IMG/VR virus record: IMGVR_UViG_3300047552_000255
Location: 1 to 64,000 of that record
Origin: a virus
Length of the DNA stretch: 64,000 nt
Reading direction: 5' to 3' (one strand)
Numbering within the stretch: position 1 is the stretch's first letter; each line of letters starts with the position of its first letter. Shown here in pieces: positions 39,948 through 48,109 of this stretch. Below the pieces are notes generated by a model. It saw nothing but the letters and a program-made list of their open reading frames with translations. It searched no databases and had not been told where the DNA came from. A program made the translations under genes and the position numbers.

Positions 39948-39964
39948 CCACAGGAGCCCCCGTC

Positions 39965-40378
39965 ATGATGAGCCCCGACGATTTCACCCGCAACCTGCGC
40001 CGCGAGATTGGCAAGCACCTGACCCAGTCCGAGACGCTGCGCCTGCTCAACAAATGGGAGGAGCGGCACCAGTGGCTTGCCACTGCCCGAGCACGCCGCG
40101 AGTCCAGACAGGACTGGTTGCGCCAGTTGCGCGACGACCAAGAGGACGGCCAGATTGCGCTCATCGTGTGGCAACGCGACTGCGACATGTGCGAGGGCAC
40201 GAGCAGGTACGTCCTGCCAGCCGATGCCAAGACGCTGGACGCGTTCATTGACGGCATCTTTGCTAGCGCCGAGGGGCCGGTGCGCTACCACATTGACAAG
40301 CCCAGTGCGTACTTCGAGTCCGAGTTCAGAGACCGGGCGTTCGAGGCCTATGAAGATGGGCACCCGCACTGCATCTAA
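39965..40378 (+). CDS. Early protein (137 aa)
   Basis: CAGGAG precedes a double ATG. Helical, highly charged N-terminal half (TRNLRREIGKHLTQSETLRL), then CDMCEG, a possible metal site, and an acidic C-terminus. No family recognised. Last of the first early group; followed by a structured non-coding stretch. Confidence 0.65.
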   Translation: MMSPDDFTRNLRREIGKHLTQSETLRLLNKWEERHQWLATARARRESRQDWLRQLRDDQEDGQIALIVWQRDCDMCEGTSRYVLPADAKTLDAFIDGIFASAEGPVRYHIDKPSAYFESEFRDRAFEAYEDGHPHCI

Positions 40379-40406
40379 TACGAGAGCATCCGGCGCTCAT
40401 GGTTAG

Positions 40407-40494
40407 CCGTAGGGCTCCAGTGTGGCGAACAACCCCCACTGGTTAGTAGCTGGCCCTTGAAGACCCCACTGGTCAGGTTAGTAAAGCCCTACGG
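40407..40494 (+). ncRNA. Structured leader element, possible cis-regulatory RNA
   Basis: A perfect 10-bp closing stem, CCGTAGGGCT (40407-40416) with AGCCCTACGG (40485-40494), encloses 68 bases. Inside, CCAGTG (417-422) can pair with either of two CACTGG copies (40437-40442 or 40467-40472), which are part of a direct repeat CCCCACTGGT. Mutually exclusive inner stems and a terminator 85 bases downstream suggest a riboswitch- or attenuator-like switch. It lacks tRNA features. Confidence 0.45.
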
Positions 40495-40564
40495 GGCCCA
40501 ATGCGGGGGATGAACTCCGCGCCTGCGTGTGTATCCACGAAACCGAACCCGACCTGCCCGCGTA

Positions 40565-40606
40565 ACAGGCACGTACACCGGGGGCGCGTTAGCCCCTGTC
40601 TTTTTT
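40565..40606 (+). terminator. Intrinsic terminator/attenuator before a small gene
   Basis: GGGGC (40581-40585) pairs with GCCCC (40592-40596), flanked by ACAGG (40565-40569)/CCTGT (40595-40599) as an alternative outer pairing, and the hairpin is followed by C-TTTTTT (40600-40606). It stands only 15 bases before the ATG at 40621, so it would control that gene rather than end the previous one. Confidence 0.6.
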
Positions 40607-40620
40607 CTCAGGAGAACATC

Positions 40621-40851
40621 ATGGGATATTTCAGCGACCTCGATGCCCATCATCAGGACTGGATCAACACATACTTGCTCGACGCAAGCGACGCCGAGGA
40701 GTTCGAGTTCGATGTTGAGTGGCTCATCCACTGCAACACGGCACGCATCGAGGGCTTCACCCCACTGACACGCGAGCAGTTCTACGCGGCGGCTCGGGCC
40801 GCGCTTGCCAAGATTGATGCGCTATTCCCCACAATGCGGGCAGCGACCTGA
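40621..40851 (+). CDS. Small acidic early protein (76 aa)
   Basis: CAGGAG nine bases before the ATG. MGYFSDLDAHHQDWINTYLL, acidic in the first half, helical. Its leader carries the folded RNA and terminator described above. Found just before the amidoligase promoter. Function unknown. Confidence 0.65.
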   Translation: MGYFSDLDAHHQDWINTYLLDASDAEEFEFDVEWLIHCNTARIEGFTPLTREQFYAAARAALAKIDALFPTMRAAT

Positions 40852-40894
40852 CAAGCTAGGGTAAATACCTAGCTGATTCCACTGAATGTGACGT

Positions 40895-40910
40895 GTTAGT
40901 ACGTTATACT
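40895..40910 (+). promoter_or_regulatory. Amidoligase promoter with operator
   Basis: GTTAGTACGTTAT (40895-40907) overlaps a good -10 TATACT (40905-40910). The -35 is weak (CTGAAT about 17 bp upstream). It would drive the amidoligase-amidotransferase pair. Confidence 0.5.
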
Positions 40911-40962
40911 TCAGGTTAACCCAACTGACTAACAGGGCAGTACAGCCCACAAGGAGATCGAC

Positions 40963-43059
40963 ATGGCAACACGCCGCACATCTGCGACTGCACGTCGCTT
41001 GGTAGAAGGCACGGCCTACGAGGTGCCAGTAGCCCGGACTACTAGGAGAGTCACGCGCTCGCTCAGTGCTGTTAGCCGCACCAAGGTGCAGACTAACGTG
41101 TTCTCGAACGGGCAGATGGTGCCCGTGGCTGGCACAGTGACCCCCACGCCCAAGCAGAAGCCCGTAGTGGGTAGCTTGGTGACCCTCCATGCGACCCGCC
41201 GCACCCGAGTACCCGTGGGCATGTTCGGCTCCAACGGCTGGGGCTACACCCAGAACTACGGTCGCGGCACGCTGTATCTGGTGGTGGATGTCAGCACCGA
41301 CGGCAAGTTCCTGAAGGTGTCCCCGTTCTTCAACACCACGACGCACCGGTTCAATCTGGTGCAGGGCATGACGGGTGCGGGCTATACGTGGGACTTCAAC
41401 TACAACCCCGGCGGACGCTGGGATGGTTACGGCAACTATGTGAACGGCGACGCCACAGTCACGCAGTCTGTGGTCAATCAGCACATCTACACGAGCCGTG
41501 GGTTCCATAGCGCCCAAAGCCTGAGTGACTACTCGTATGCCCGCGCTAGCTCTATCGAGCAGGTGTTCGACGTGGAAGACGTCAACCCGATGGCGTTCGT
41601 GGCGCACTGGAACGTGACCAAGAAGCGTGCGTATGGTTCGTGGGTTGAGCGTATGGCTGCACTGGACACCCGTGTGACCAAGTCCCTCGACTACTACCGG
41701 CCCCGTCGTCGTGAGTATCGGCGCGAGCAGGCTCGCATCATTGGTCAGAGCATCAGCAAGGCCATCGAGTGTGCGTTGGAGCGCGACGACTCCAACATGA
41801 GCTACTACATCACGCGCATCGCTTCGGGCTTTGCCAACACCCAGAGCGAGTACCAGCCCACGCTGGACGAGATCATTGCCCGCATCAACGCAGCGGCGGG
41901 TGTCGAGATTAGCCGTGCCGACGGCTGCGGTCACTACCACACGGGCACTTCCGTGGAAATGCAAGGCGTGTATGGCGTGAGCCTGCACTGCCCGCACTGC
42001 GCAGCTAACGCTGTTAGCGCGTTGACTGGTAACGGTGAGACCATACTGGTGCCGCCGACGTACCGTCTGCACACATGGAGTGATGGCACACAACGTGTCA
42101 TCCGTGAGCCCGGCGTTATCAACGGTCGCCACTCAGGCAAGTCCATCGTGGGCTTCGTGCCGAGCCTCGTGGGGGCCAAGCGTGATCAGATGATCACACT
42201 GGGTATGGAGCTGGAGATGCAAGCCTTCGGCGGCACTGACCGGGAGATGACTGCCCGCCAGTTGCGCAACCGCATCACGCTGATCGACGAGGCAACACGT
42301 CGCAAGTACGTGCACTTCGAGGAAGACGGCAGCACTGGGCCCGGTGGGTTCGAGATGGTGACAGGCTTCACCGACTTGGGCACGCATGCAGCACTGCTCA
42401 AGCAGATGTTCGAGAACGCTGACGGCACCAGCCCGTGGAAGGGTAAGCTGCGCAGCCACGATGCCAAGGGTGGTTCGTGTGGTATCCACGTCCACATCCA
42501 GAAGCCCAAGCATCTGGTGCACGCATCCAAGATGCGCTACTTCATCAACCACTCCGGCTCGCAGAAGCTGGTGTCTGATGTGGCACGTCGCTACAACGAC
42601 GGGTTCGCTCGCATTGACAATGCGCTGTGCCGTAGCACGCCGCAGAAGCTGGCGGTGCAGGCTGTCAAGGACGTCAAGTACGGCACGACTACTAGGACGA
42701 CGGCGAACCACGAGCGCATGGCGCTGTCCCGCATCAACGGGGGCAACCGCTACGAGGCGCTGAACTTCCAGAACCAGCACACGGTGGAGTTCCGCATCTT
42801 CCGTGGCACTGTGGTGTACCAGTCCATGATGGCGTGCCTTGAGTTCACTCAGGCAGTGTGGCGCTTCACACGGGACACGGCAGCAACGTCGCTGACTGTG
42901 GACAACTTCGTTGCGTGGATCAACCGCAACGATAACCGCAAGGACACCCGCAACTTGCGTCTGTACCTGTCTCGCAAGGGATGGGCCGATGTGGCTGTGC
43001 CCAAGGCGCAACCCAAGCTGGCTGTGGCCGCTGTGCCAGAGCAGGCTGAAACAGTTTAA
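40963..43059 (+). CDS. Amidoligase-family enzyme with zinc-binding insert
   Basis: 698 residues. The C-terminal half has the amidoligase_2 (COOH-NH2 ligase) signature: LGMELEMQAFG, FEEDGSTGPGGFEMVTGF, CGIHVHIQKPKHL and TVEFRIFRGT, with conserved acids and His for ATP/Mg and substrate. In the middle, CGHYH...HCPHC (about residues 326-350) looks like a zinc site. The N-terminal third is basic and unique. Such enzymes form amide bonds between a carboxyl and an amine; with the next gene it would be supplied with ammonia or glutamine. Substrate (peptide, protein tag or cell wall) unknown. AAGGAG before ATG. Confidence 0.8.
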   Translation: MATRRTSATARRLVEGTAYEVPVARTTRRVTRSLSAVSRTKVQTNVFSNGQMVPVAGTVTPTPKQKPVVGSLVTLHATRRTRVPVGMFGSNGWGYTQNYGRGTLYLVVDVSTDGKFLKVSPFFNTTTHRFNLVQGMTGAGYTWDFNYNPGGRWDGYGNYVNGDATVTQSVVNQHIYTSRGFHSAQSLSDYSYARASSIEQVFDVEDVNPMAFVAHWNVTKKRAYGSWVERMAALDTRVTKSLDYYRPRRREYRREQARIIGQSISKAIECALERDDSNMSYYITRIASGFANTQSEYQPTLDEIIARINAAAGVEISRADGCGHYHTGTSVEMQGVYGVSLHCPHCAANAVSALTGNGETILVPPTYRLHTWSDGTQRVIREPGVINGRHSGKSIVGFVPSLVGAKRDQMITLGMELEMQAFGGTDREMTARQLRNRITLIDEATRRKYVHFEEDGSTGPGGFEMVTGFTDLGTHAALLKQMFENADGTSPWKGKLRSHDAKGGSCGIHVHIQKPKHLVHASKMRYFINHSGSQKLVSDVARRYNDGFARIDNALCRSTPQKLAVQAVKDVKYGTTTRTTANHERMALSRINGGNRYEALNFQNQHTVEFRIFRGTVVYQSMMACLEFTQAVWRFTRDTAATSLTVDNFVAWINRNDNRKDTRNLRLYLSRKGWADVAVPKAQPKLAVAAVPEQAETV

Positions 43060-43081
43060 TAACCAACAAAGGAGAGACCTT

Positions 43082-44170
43082 ATGTGTTTGCTTATCGTCC
43101 AGTCGAAAGACACCGAGTTCACCAACGAACACCTCGCTGACTTCTACACCCGCAACCGTGATGGTATCGGTGTGATGTGGGCAGAGGGTGGCTACCTGCA
43201 CCAAGAGAAGATCATCCCGCGCGATGTGAACGATGCTGTGGACTTCTACAACACGTACGCTCGTGGTCGGGATGCTTGCGTGCACTACCGCATGCGCACC
43301 CACGGTGACATCGACTACGACAACTGCCACCCCTACGAGGTGTTTGGCTTCACCGAGGAAGCTGAGATGCCCATGCTGCTCATGCACAACGGCGTGCTGC
43401 ACACGGGTAACTACGCCGACACCAGCAAGTCCGACACGTATCACTACATCAAGGACTACCTGCGCGTGTTGCTCGCTGCTGACCCCTCGCTTGCGTTCAC
43501 ACCTGAGTTCAACGAGATCATCGGCAAGCACATCGGCAACAACCGGTTCGCCATCATGAACCATGCCGGGCAGATCGCTGTGATCAACAAGCACCAAGGC
43601 GTGACGTTCCAAGGCGCGTGGCTGTCCAACGAGTACGCATGGTCGGCTCAGAAGTACCTGCCCCGCAAGGCAACGTACTACACCCCCAGCATGACGAGCA
43701 AGTGGGGCAACTGGAACCCGACGACGCAGAAGTTCGAGGAGCCCGCAGCAAAAAAGTCGGGGAGCCCGGCCAAGGTGGCGAAGGTCGGGAAGAAGCGCAA
43801 GCAGTACGCCAGCATGGATGGAGCGAGTACGAGCAATGGTGGCAAGAAGCCTACGGGTTTGACCAAGACTGAGAAGAACTCCGTCAATGGCGTGAGCGTG
43901 GACTGCGACTATCTGGACGACGTGCTGGAGATTCGCTCCATGCTGGATGCGTTCTACATCGAGAACGGCACGACCAACAAGCAGATCGAGTGCATGATCG
44001 AAGAGATGGGCGTGACCAAGGCGTACTTGGCAGTGGAACTACTAGGTGACGGGCTCATCAGCGAGAAGATGTGGGACATCGTGAGCACCAACCGCACAGA
44101 GATGAAGTGGTTCCGTGACCAGCCCATGTCCAACTGGTATCCCGACCGCAAGGTCGAAAGCATCCACTAA
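43082..44170 (+). CDS. Class II glutamine amidotransferase (Ntn hydrolase)
   Basis: 362 residues. The N-terminal Cys follows Met directly (MCLLIV) as required for the class II nucleophile after Met removal; HYRMRTHGD with NCHPY, and LLMHNGVLH, complete the GATase fold. The second half is a Lys-rich linker (about 225-285) and a helical acidic domain. Twenty-two bases after the amidoligase, with GGAG in between, so the two are one operon. It probably releases ammonia from glutamine for the ligase. Confidence 0.8.
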   Translation: MCLLIVQSKDTEFTNEHLADFYTRNRDGIGVMWAEGGYLHQEKIIPRDVNDAVDFYNTYARGRDACVHYRMRTHGDIDYDNCHPYEVFGFTEEAEMPMLLMHNGVLHTGNYADTSKSDTYHYIKDYLRVLLAADPSLAFTPEFNEIIGKHIGNNRFAIMNHAGQIAVINKHQGVTFQGAWLSNEYAWSAQKYLPRKATYYTPSMTSKWGNWNPTTQKFEEPAAKKSGSPAKVAKVGKKRKQYASMDGASTSNGGKKPTGLTKTEKNSVNGVSVDCDYLDDVLEIRSMLDAFYIENGTTNKQIECMIEEMGVTKAYLAVELLGDGLISEKMWDIVSTNRTEMKWFRDQPMSNWYPDRKVESIH

Positions 44171-44335
44171 CCAGAGGGTGCATAACGATGCGAGCGAGAC
44201 AGTGGGTGCATCTGCTTATTGCTCGTGGGCGCTCGGCCCCTCTGGTGGTGTGTACTTCTGCCGACGTCCCCTCCTTTACCCTGCGCCGGGCAGGGAATGC
44301 ACAACCCGGCACCCCTAACATTTTTGGAGATTGAC
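44171..44335 (+). other. Folded non-coding gap after the amidotransferase
   Basis: Arms CCAGAGGG (44171-44178) and CCCTCTGG (44238-44245) pair perfectly and enclose GATGC/GCATC (44187-44191/44208-44212) and CGAGC/GCTCG pairings, giving a 75-base multibranched element. Like the element at 40407 it stands before a small gene. It has no U-tract and no T-loop, so it is neither a terminator nor a tRNA. The remaining 90 bases show no feature other than GGAG before the next ATG. Confidence 0.35.
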
Positions 44336-44500
44336 ATGAAGATCGTATATCTGCTCTGGTACAGCGACGGGAAAGACAAATGGGTCGAAGCTGTCCACGC
44401 CAAGGAAGACGAAGCGTTCGCCCACATGCGGATGCTCAAGTCGTCCAGCGACAACGCAATCAAGTACCACTACTGGATTCAAGAGAAGGGGGTCATATGA
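44336..44500 (+). CDS. Small protein (54 aa)
   Basis: TTTGGAG precedes the ATG. MKIVYLLWYSDGKDKWVEAV, mixed alpha/beta, Trp/Tyr/Lys-rich. Ends as ATGA with the next gene. First of a train of about twenty tiny coupled accessory genes. No family recognised. Confidence 0.6.
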   Translation: MKIVYLLWYSDGKDKWVEAVHAKEDEAFAHMRMLKSSSDNAIKYHYWIQEKGVI

Positions 44501-44670
44501 ACGAACCGAAGGTGCCACGCGGCTACACAGCCGAAGAACTGGAGCGGGACAACCCGCACAACCAGTGGATGTATGAAGGCCGGGGCCGTGACCCCGTGCC
44601 TGAGAGCGCCGACGAGTGCGAGTTCGGCGACATGGAATATCAATGGCGATTGTGGGATGCAGGACTATGA
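44497..44670 (+). CDS. Small acidic protein (57 aa)
   Basis: ATGA coupled on both sides. MNEPKVPRGYTAEELERDNP; acidic and Trp-rich at the end (YQWRLWDAGL). Unknown function. Codons follow the phage pattern. Confidence 0.6.
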   Translation: MNEPKVPRGYTAEELERDNPHNQWMYEGRGRDPVPESADECEFGDMEYQWRLWDAGL

Positions 44671-44969
44671 AGAAAGAAACAAGTGCGTTGGCTAACGAGT
44701 TAGCCGTCATGAAGAAGAAGGCGACGCGGGTCAACAGGTTCGCCAAGGACTTGGCTGTGCTGCCCGTGGAGTCCAACCTCGCACCGAAAGAGATGCGCCG
44801 AGCGGGTGGCTACGTGCCGCGAGCGCGCAAGAAGAACGAGGCGCTGCCGATGGAGCACAACACGCTGTGGAACCCGGACACGTACCGCACCGGTATGGGG
44901 GACACGCCGCAAGCAGTGCGACCCGGCGCTATGGACTTCATGAAGTGTAAGAGCAAGGGGATCGGATGA
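44667..44969 (+). CDS. Basic small protein (100 aa)
   Basis: Starts at the ATGA with the upstream gene: MKKETSALANELAVMKKKAT, strongly basic helical first half, then a Pro/Asn/Thr-rich part ending MDFMKCKSKGIG. May bind nucleic acid (inference from charge). Confidence 0.6.
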   Translation: MKKETSALANELAVMKKKATRVNRFAKDLAVLPVESNLAPKEMRRAGGYVPRARKKNEALPMEHNTLWNPDTYRTGMGDTPQAVRPGAMDFMKCKSKGIG

Positions 44970-45142
44970 TTCACCGGCTGATCCTCTACGTGCTGCTGAT
45001 TGTGGTCGTGGCTAACTCTGGCTTCATCGCCGGGTACGCGAGCAAGAAGCAGGAGACCGAGAAAGAAGCTCGCTGCATTAACAGTGCATGCGAAGGTAAG
45101 TGCAAGACGAAGTTTGTTCGACACCAAGGATGTGAAAAATGA
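44966..45142 (+). CDS. Membrane-anchored Cys-rich peptide (58 aa)
   Basis: Starts in the ATGA with the previous stop. An N-terminal membrane segment (MIHRLILYVLLIVVVANSGF) is followed by a Lys/Glu-rich region with four Cys (CINSACEGKCKTK...GC). The Cys pattern suggests disulphides in the periplasm. Coupled to the next gene by ATGA. Confidence 0.6.
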   Translation: MIHRLILYVLLIVVVANSGFIAGYASKKQETEKEARCINSACEGKCKTKFVRHQGCEK

Positions 45143-45615
45143 ATGCAATGACTAACGCAATGACTGAAGCCGGTATGAAGCTGCCCACCGTGAAGTTCCG
45201 TATCTGGCACTGGCTCAAGGATCACCCTGAGAAGACCGCCGAGGACATCAAGAAGGCGCTGGGTCTGAACTACCTGCCCTACGAGGTGCTGCATGAGATG
45301 ACTAAGGCTGACACCCTCAAGGTGTATGGCGACGTGAGCCGCAAGACGTCCATCCACGGACTGCACCCCAAGATCAAGCGTTACAGCGTGACCAACGCGC
45401 AGGAGTACGAGCCCCCACTGCGCAAGAAGCGCACGACCAAGAAGGTCAAGACTATCGCGACGCAACGCGTGTTCGACTCAGCCATGCGTGTCATCGAAGC
45501 CAAGGCCGCACCGCGCATCGAGGTGGCACCAGCGCCAGCACCGGGTCTCACTGAGGCGGAGAAGTTCGCAGCGTTCCTTGAGTACAAGGCCCTGATGAAG
45601 GAGATGAAGAAATGA
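45139..45615 (+). CDS. Possible winged-helix regulator (158 aa)
   Basis: The N-terminal 70 residues (KFRIWHWLKDHPEKTAEDIK ... YLPYEVLHEMTKADTLKVYG) fit a winged-helix fold, followed by a Lys/Arg-rich tail and a C-terminal helix. Could regulate early genes. ATGA overlaps on both sides. Confidence 0.55.
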   Translation: MNAMTNAMTEAGMKLPTVKFRIWHWLKDHPEKTAEDIKKALGLNYLPYEVLHEMTKADTLKVYGDVSRKTSIHGLHPKIKRYSVTNAQEYEPPLRKKRTTKKVKTIATQRVFDSAMRVIEAKAAPRIEVAPAPAPGLTEAEKFAAFLEYKALMKEMKK

Positions 45616-45806
45616 TCAAGGAAGAAATCGAAACCCTGCGCGACTTGGAGCAGGACATCATCGCAGCCATCAGCGCAGACCTTGAGACGGGTTCGCACAA
45701 CTCGAACAATGTAGCGCACGCGACGTTCGCCGCACGTTACCCCAGCCTGATGGGCGCGGTTGCTGCACTTGGCGCGTGGATCGACAAACAGGAGGACTTG
45801 GCATGA
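45612..45806 (+). CDS. Small helical protein (64 aa)
   Basis: MIKEEIETLRDLEQDIIAAI, two helices, slightly acidic; ATGA coupled at both ends. No family recognised. Confidence 0.6.
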   Translation: MIKEEIETLRDLEQDIIAAISADLETGSHNSNNVAHATFAARYPSLMGAVAALGAWIDKQEDLA

Positions 45807-45994
45807 AGGCACTCACCGAGATATGGCGTAACGCGTTCACACCCCCCACAGCCAAGGAGCTGGCATGCCGGGAACTAGCCGACGCGCAGCGCATGCTGCT
45901 GCACTACCAGTCACATCAGGAGTTCTGCACCGCGATGGTTCAGTATGAGAGCGACCGCATCGCACGCTTGCAGCACTACCTGTCCAGCAACTAA
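45803..45994 (+). CDS. Small helical protein (63 aa)
   Basis: MKALTEIWRNAFTPPTAKEL followed by a long helix with His/Gln/Tyr. The stop codon starts the TAACTACTAGGAG that serves as the ribosome-binding site of the next gene. Unknown function. Confidence 0.6.
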   Translation: MKALTEIWRNAFTPPTAKELACRELADAQRMLLHYQSHQEFCTAMVQYESDRIARLQHYLSSN

Positions 45995-46009
45995 CTACTA
46001 GGAGGCGCG

Positions 46010-46375
46010 ATGAAGACATCCGAACTGATAGGCCCCGCCCTTGACTGGGCGGTGGCGAAGTGTGAAGGGGTGCAGATTGGGCAACCGGCTGACCGCACAT
46101 TTGAGTCTGAGTTCGCACTGATGCACGGGGAAGGCGACATGAACTACTCAACCGACTGGGCCCAAGGTGGCCCGATCATTGAGCGTGAGGTAATCGCCAC
46201 GTACTTGCGGCAGACGAACACACGCGGAGACCAAGTGTGGAACGCACAAGCTGGCGGCTGGGCGTTTAGTAGCGGACTAACTCTTACCGGCCCCACACCA
46301 CTGATCGCAGCCATGCGCTGCTATGTGGCGTCCAAGTTGGGCGATGAGATTGACGTGCCGAAGGAGTTGCTATGA
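46010..46375 (+). CDS. NinX-like protein (DUF2591)
   Basis: 121 residues; MKTSELIGPALDWAVAKCEG is the typical opening of DUF2591/NinX phage proteins, with WAQGGPIIEREVI and PLIAAMRCYVASKLG further on. Found in the nin-like region of many temperate phages, function unknown. ACTACTAGGAG ribosome site five bases upstream. Confidence 0.8.
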   Translation: MKTSELIGPALDWAVAKCEGVQIGQPADRTFESEFALMHGEGDMNYSTDWAQGGPIIEREVIATYLRQTNTRGDQVWNAQAGGWAFSSGLTLTGPTPLIAAMRCYVASKLGDEIDVPKELL

Positions 46376-46659
46376 CAGACCTCGAAATAAACAAAGCCCT
46401 CGCGCTTGCGATTGGGTGGAAAGAGTTGGACATTTATGACGATACGGTTGCCGTGTGGTACGGGGCTGGCATCTATGCTAACTGGCGCATCTTCGACTAC
46501 CGCGACTGGGACGTGATCGGGCCGATTGCTGCTCGGTATGACTGCTTTCCATACCAGTCTCAGGACGGGAAATGGGTAACCGATCAGTTTTGTCTTAAAT
46601 ACTTTGACACCCCGCAGAAGGCCATTGCTATGGCGGTGATTCAGGGAGCGAAGCGATGA
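46372..46659 (+). CDS. Small accessory protein (95 aa)
   Basis: MTDLEINKALALAIGWKELD, with WRIFDYRDWDVIGPIAARYD and a C-terminal helix; aromatic-rich alpha/beta. Resembles proteins often encoded next to NinX in phages. Coupled by ATGA to neighbours. Confidence 0.65.
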   Translation: MTDLEINKALALAIGWKELDIYDDTVAVWYGAGIYANWRIFDYRDWDVIGPIAARYDCFPYQSQDGKWVTDQFCLKYFDTPQKAIAMAVIQGAKR

Positions 46660-46763
46660 ACACACTACTTGAATGGATGAGCGATCCTTCTCGCGTCTTC
46701 AACACAGTCTCTGTGTTTTTGGCGGGCGTTGTTGTGGGGATGCTGCTGGTGGAGTTGACATGA
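46656..46763 (+). CDS. Tiny membrane peptide (35 aa)
   Basis: MNTLLEWMSDPSRVFNTVSV then one membrane segment (VFLAGVVVGMLLVELT). ATGA overlaps with both neighbours, which argues that it is translated. Confidence 0.5.
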   Translation: MNTLLEWMSDPSRVFNTVSVFLAGVVVGMLLVELT

Positions 46764-47002
46764 ACGAACAGATCATTGCATGGGCGCGTGAAGCCGGTAT
46801 CAACAACTCGCGCAACGGTGTGTTTTTCCAGTGCAACTTGAATGACCTTGAACGCTTCGCAGCACTGGTAGCCGAGGCCGCTGCTCTTAAAGAGCGAGAG
46901 GCTTGTGCGAAGGTGTGTGAGACGTACGACGGATCGTGGTACGCGTACAGGAAAGGCGCTCAAGAGTGCGCAGCAGCCATACGCAACAGGGGGACAGCAT
47001 GA
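46760..47002 (+). CDS. Small accessory protein (80 aa), first of a duplicated pair
   Basis: MNEQIIAWAREAGINNSRNG, central LERFAALVAEAAALKEREAC, ending AAIRNRGTA. It shares its last residues, and about 25 identical bases across the stop, with the following gene, marking a tandem duplication. Similar small proteins are frequent in phages of proteobacteria. Unknown function. Confidence 0.65.
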   Translation: MNEQIIAWAREAGINNSRNGVFFQCNLNDLERFAALVAEAAALKEREACAKVCETYDGSWYAYRKGAQECAAAIRNRGTA

Positions 47003-47178
47003 CATTTGAAGAATGGTGGAGCGATGCCATCTGGGGCAACGAAGACTTTAAGCGGTGCTGCGAAATAGCGTGGAACGCTGCTGTGGAATCAGAGCGAGAG
47101 GCAATAGCTAAGTGGTTTGAAGACTACGCAGATGCGCCGTACTTGGCAGCGCAGGTACGCAACAGGGGGACAGCATGA
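46999..47178 (+). CDS. Small accessory protein (59 aa), second of the pair
   Basis: MTFEEWWSDAIWGNEDFKRC; EREAIAKWFEDYAD and the end VRNRGTA parallel the previous gene (EREACAKV..., IRNRGTA). ATGA coupled. The shared 3' segment could be a recombination point for shuffling of these small genes. Confidence 0.6.
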   Translation: MTFEEWWSDAIWGNEDFKRCCEIAWNAAVESEREAIAKWFEDYADAPYLAAQVRNRGTA

Positions 47179-47363
47179 CACCAACAAACGAACTGCGCTT
47201 TGTGGAGCGCGAAGTATTCGGTGACGACAAGTGGGAGCGCAAAACAATCCGCGTCTTGCAGCAGAAGTGGACAAACAATGCGCCACGATGGGATGTTGAA
47301 AAACAGATGATTGTGCCCGACGAACAATGGCGCGATGTGCCGCTTGAGAAGGAGGAAACATGA
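47175..47363 (+). CDS. Small accessory protein (62 aa)
   Basis: MTPTNELRFVEREVFGDDKW; basic/acidic mix with several Trp, predicted strands. ATGA overlaps. No family recognised. Confidence 0.6.
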   Translation: MTPTNELRFVEREVFGDDKWERKTIRVLQQKWTNNAPRWDVEKQMIVPDEQWRDVPLEKEET

Positions 47364-48109
47364 GCAAGATTCTTGAACTGGCTGATGCGTATGCCTGCAC
47401 ATACAAACCATTCGGAGAACCCAATGAATGCCGCGCAGACCTAGCTGCTGCTGTGGCTGCGATGGAGAAAGAGCTTGACGTGCTATCGAAACACGCTGGG
47501 TTGCTGGAGAAAGAGAACGAGGCGCTGACAGGGGAAAGGGACTTTGCCACACAAAACTGCGACCTGTATTTCAATGATGCGTTGACACTCCGCGCAGAGA
47601 ACGAGCGGCTGAAGGACACGCTGCAATTCGTGGAGCGTTGGGCCGTACATCACGGAACAAAACCACACATGACGGCAGAGCAGGCACTTAGCTGCATTCA
47701 GCACCACCCTGCAATAACCGCCATCACCAAGAGCTATGCTGACGGCAAGGTGCCTGATACCCACAATCCCTACGCAGAGGTAGAGCGGCTGACAGCACAG
47801 CTAGACAACGCGCAAAAGTGGATAGCCGCCACGGGAACTGGTGTCGAACGTGACCGACTCATGGCAGAGAACGAGCGGCTGCGGGATCTTGCGAGGGAAG
47901 CGGCTAACGCGATGGAAGATTTGCGTGTTGGTGGAACCGCTCCTGAAATCATCAAGGACATTCGCGCAGTTCTTGCGCAATCAGCACTGAATAGACGCTG
48001 CCCATTGTGCAACTACCAGCATGGACACGCTATAGGGTGCAAAAACAATCCGGTCGACATTGCATTAAGCGAAGACGCTGCCAGAGCAGCACTGGGGGAA
48101 GGTAAATGA
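47360..48109 (+). CDS. Coiled-coil protein with C-terminal zinc motif (249 aa)
   Basis: N-terminal LELADAYACTYKPFGEPNEC domain, then heptad-rich coiled coils containing AENERL twice (encoded by nearly identical 15-base units), and a C-terminal CPLCNYQHGHAIGC that fits a CxxC...HxxxC zinc knuckle. The N-terminal domain is paralogous to the gene at 48269. Modular; role unknown. Confidence 0.65.
   Translation: MSKILELADAYACTYKPFGEPNECRADLAAAVAAMEKELDVLSKHAGLLEKENEALTGERDFATQNCDLYFNDALTLRAENERLKDTLQFVERWAVHHGTKPHMTAEQALSCIQHHPAITAITKSYADGKVPDTHNPYAEVERLTAQLDNAQKWIAATGTGVERDRLMAENERLRDLAREAANAMEDLRVGGTAPEIIKDIRAVLAQSALNRRCPLCNYQHGHAIGCKNNPVDIALSEDAARAALGEGK

Noticed and set aside
40407-40494. tRNA gene
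   Set aside because: Length and closing stem are suggestive, but there is no T-loop consensus, no 7-bp acceptor/5-bp T-arm order and no anticodon arm.
43618-43872. 84-codon nested frame in the amidotransferase gene
   Set aside because: The main frame keeps normal G/C-ending codons here, so there is no sign of dual coding.
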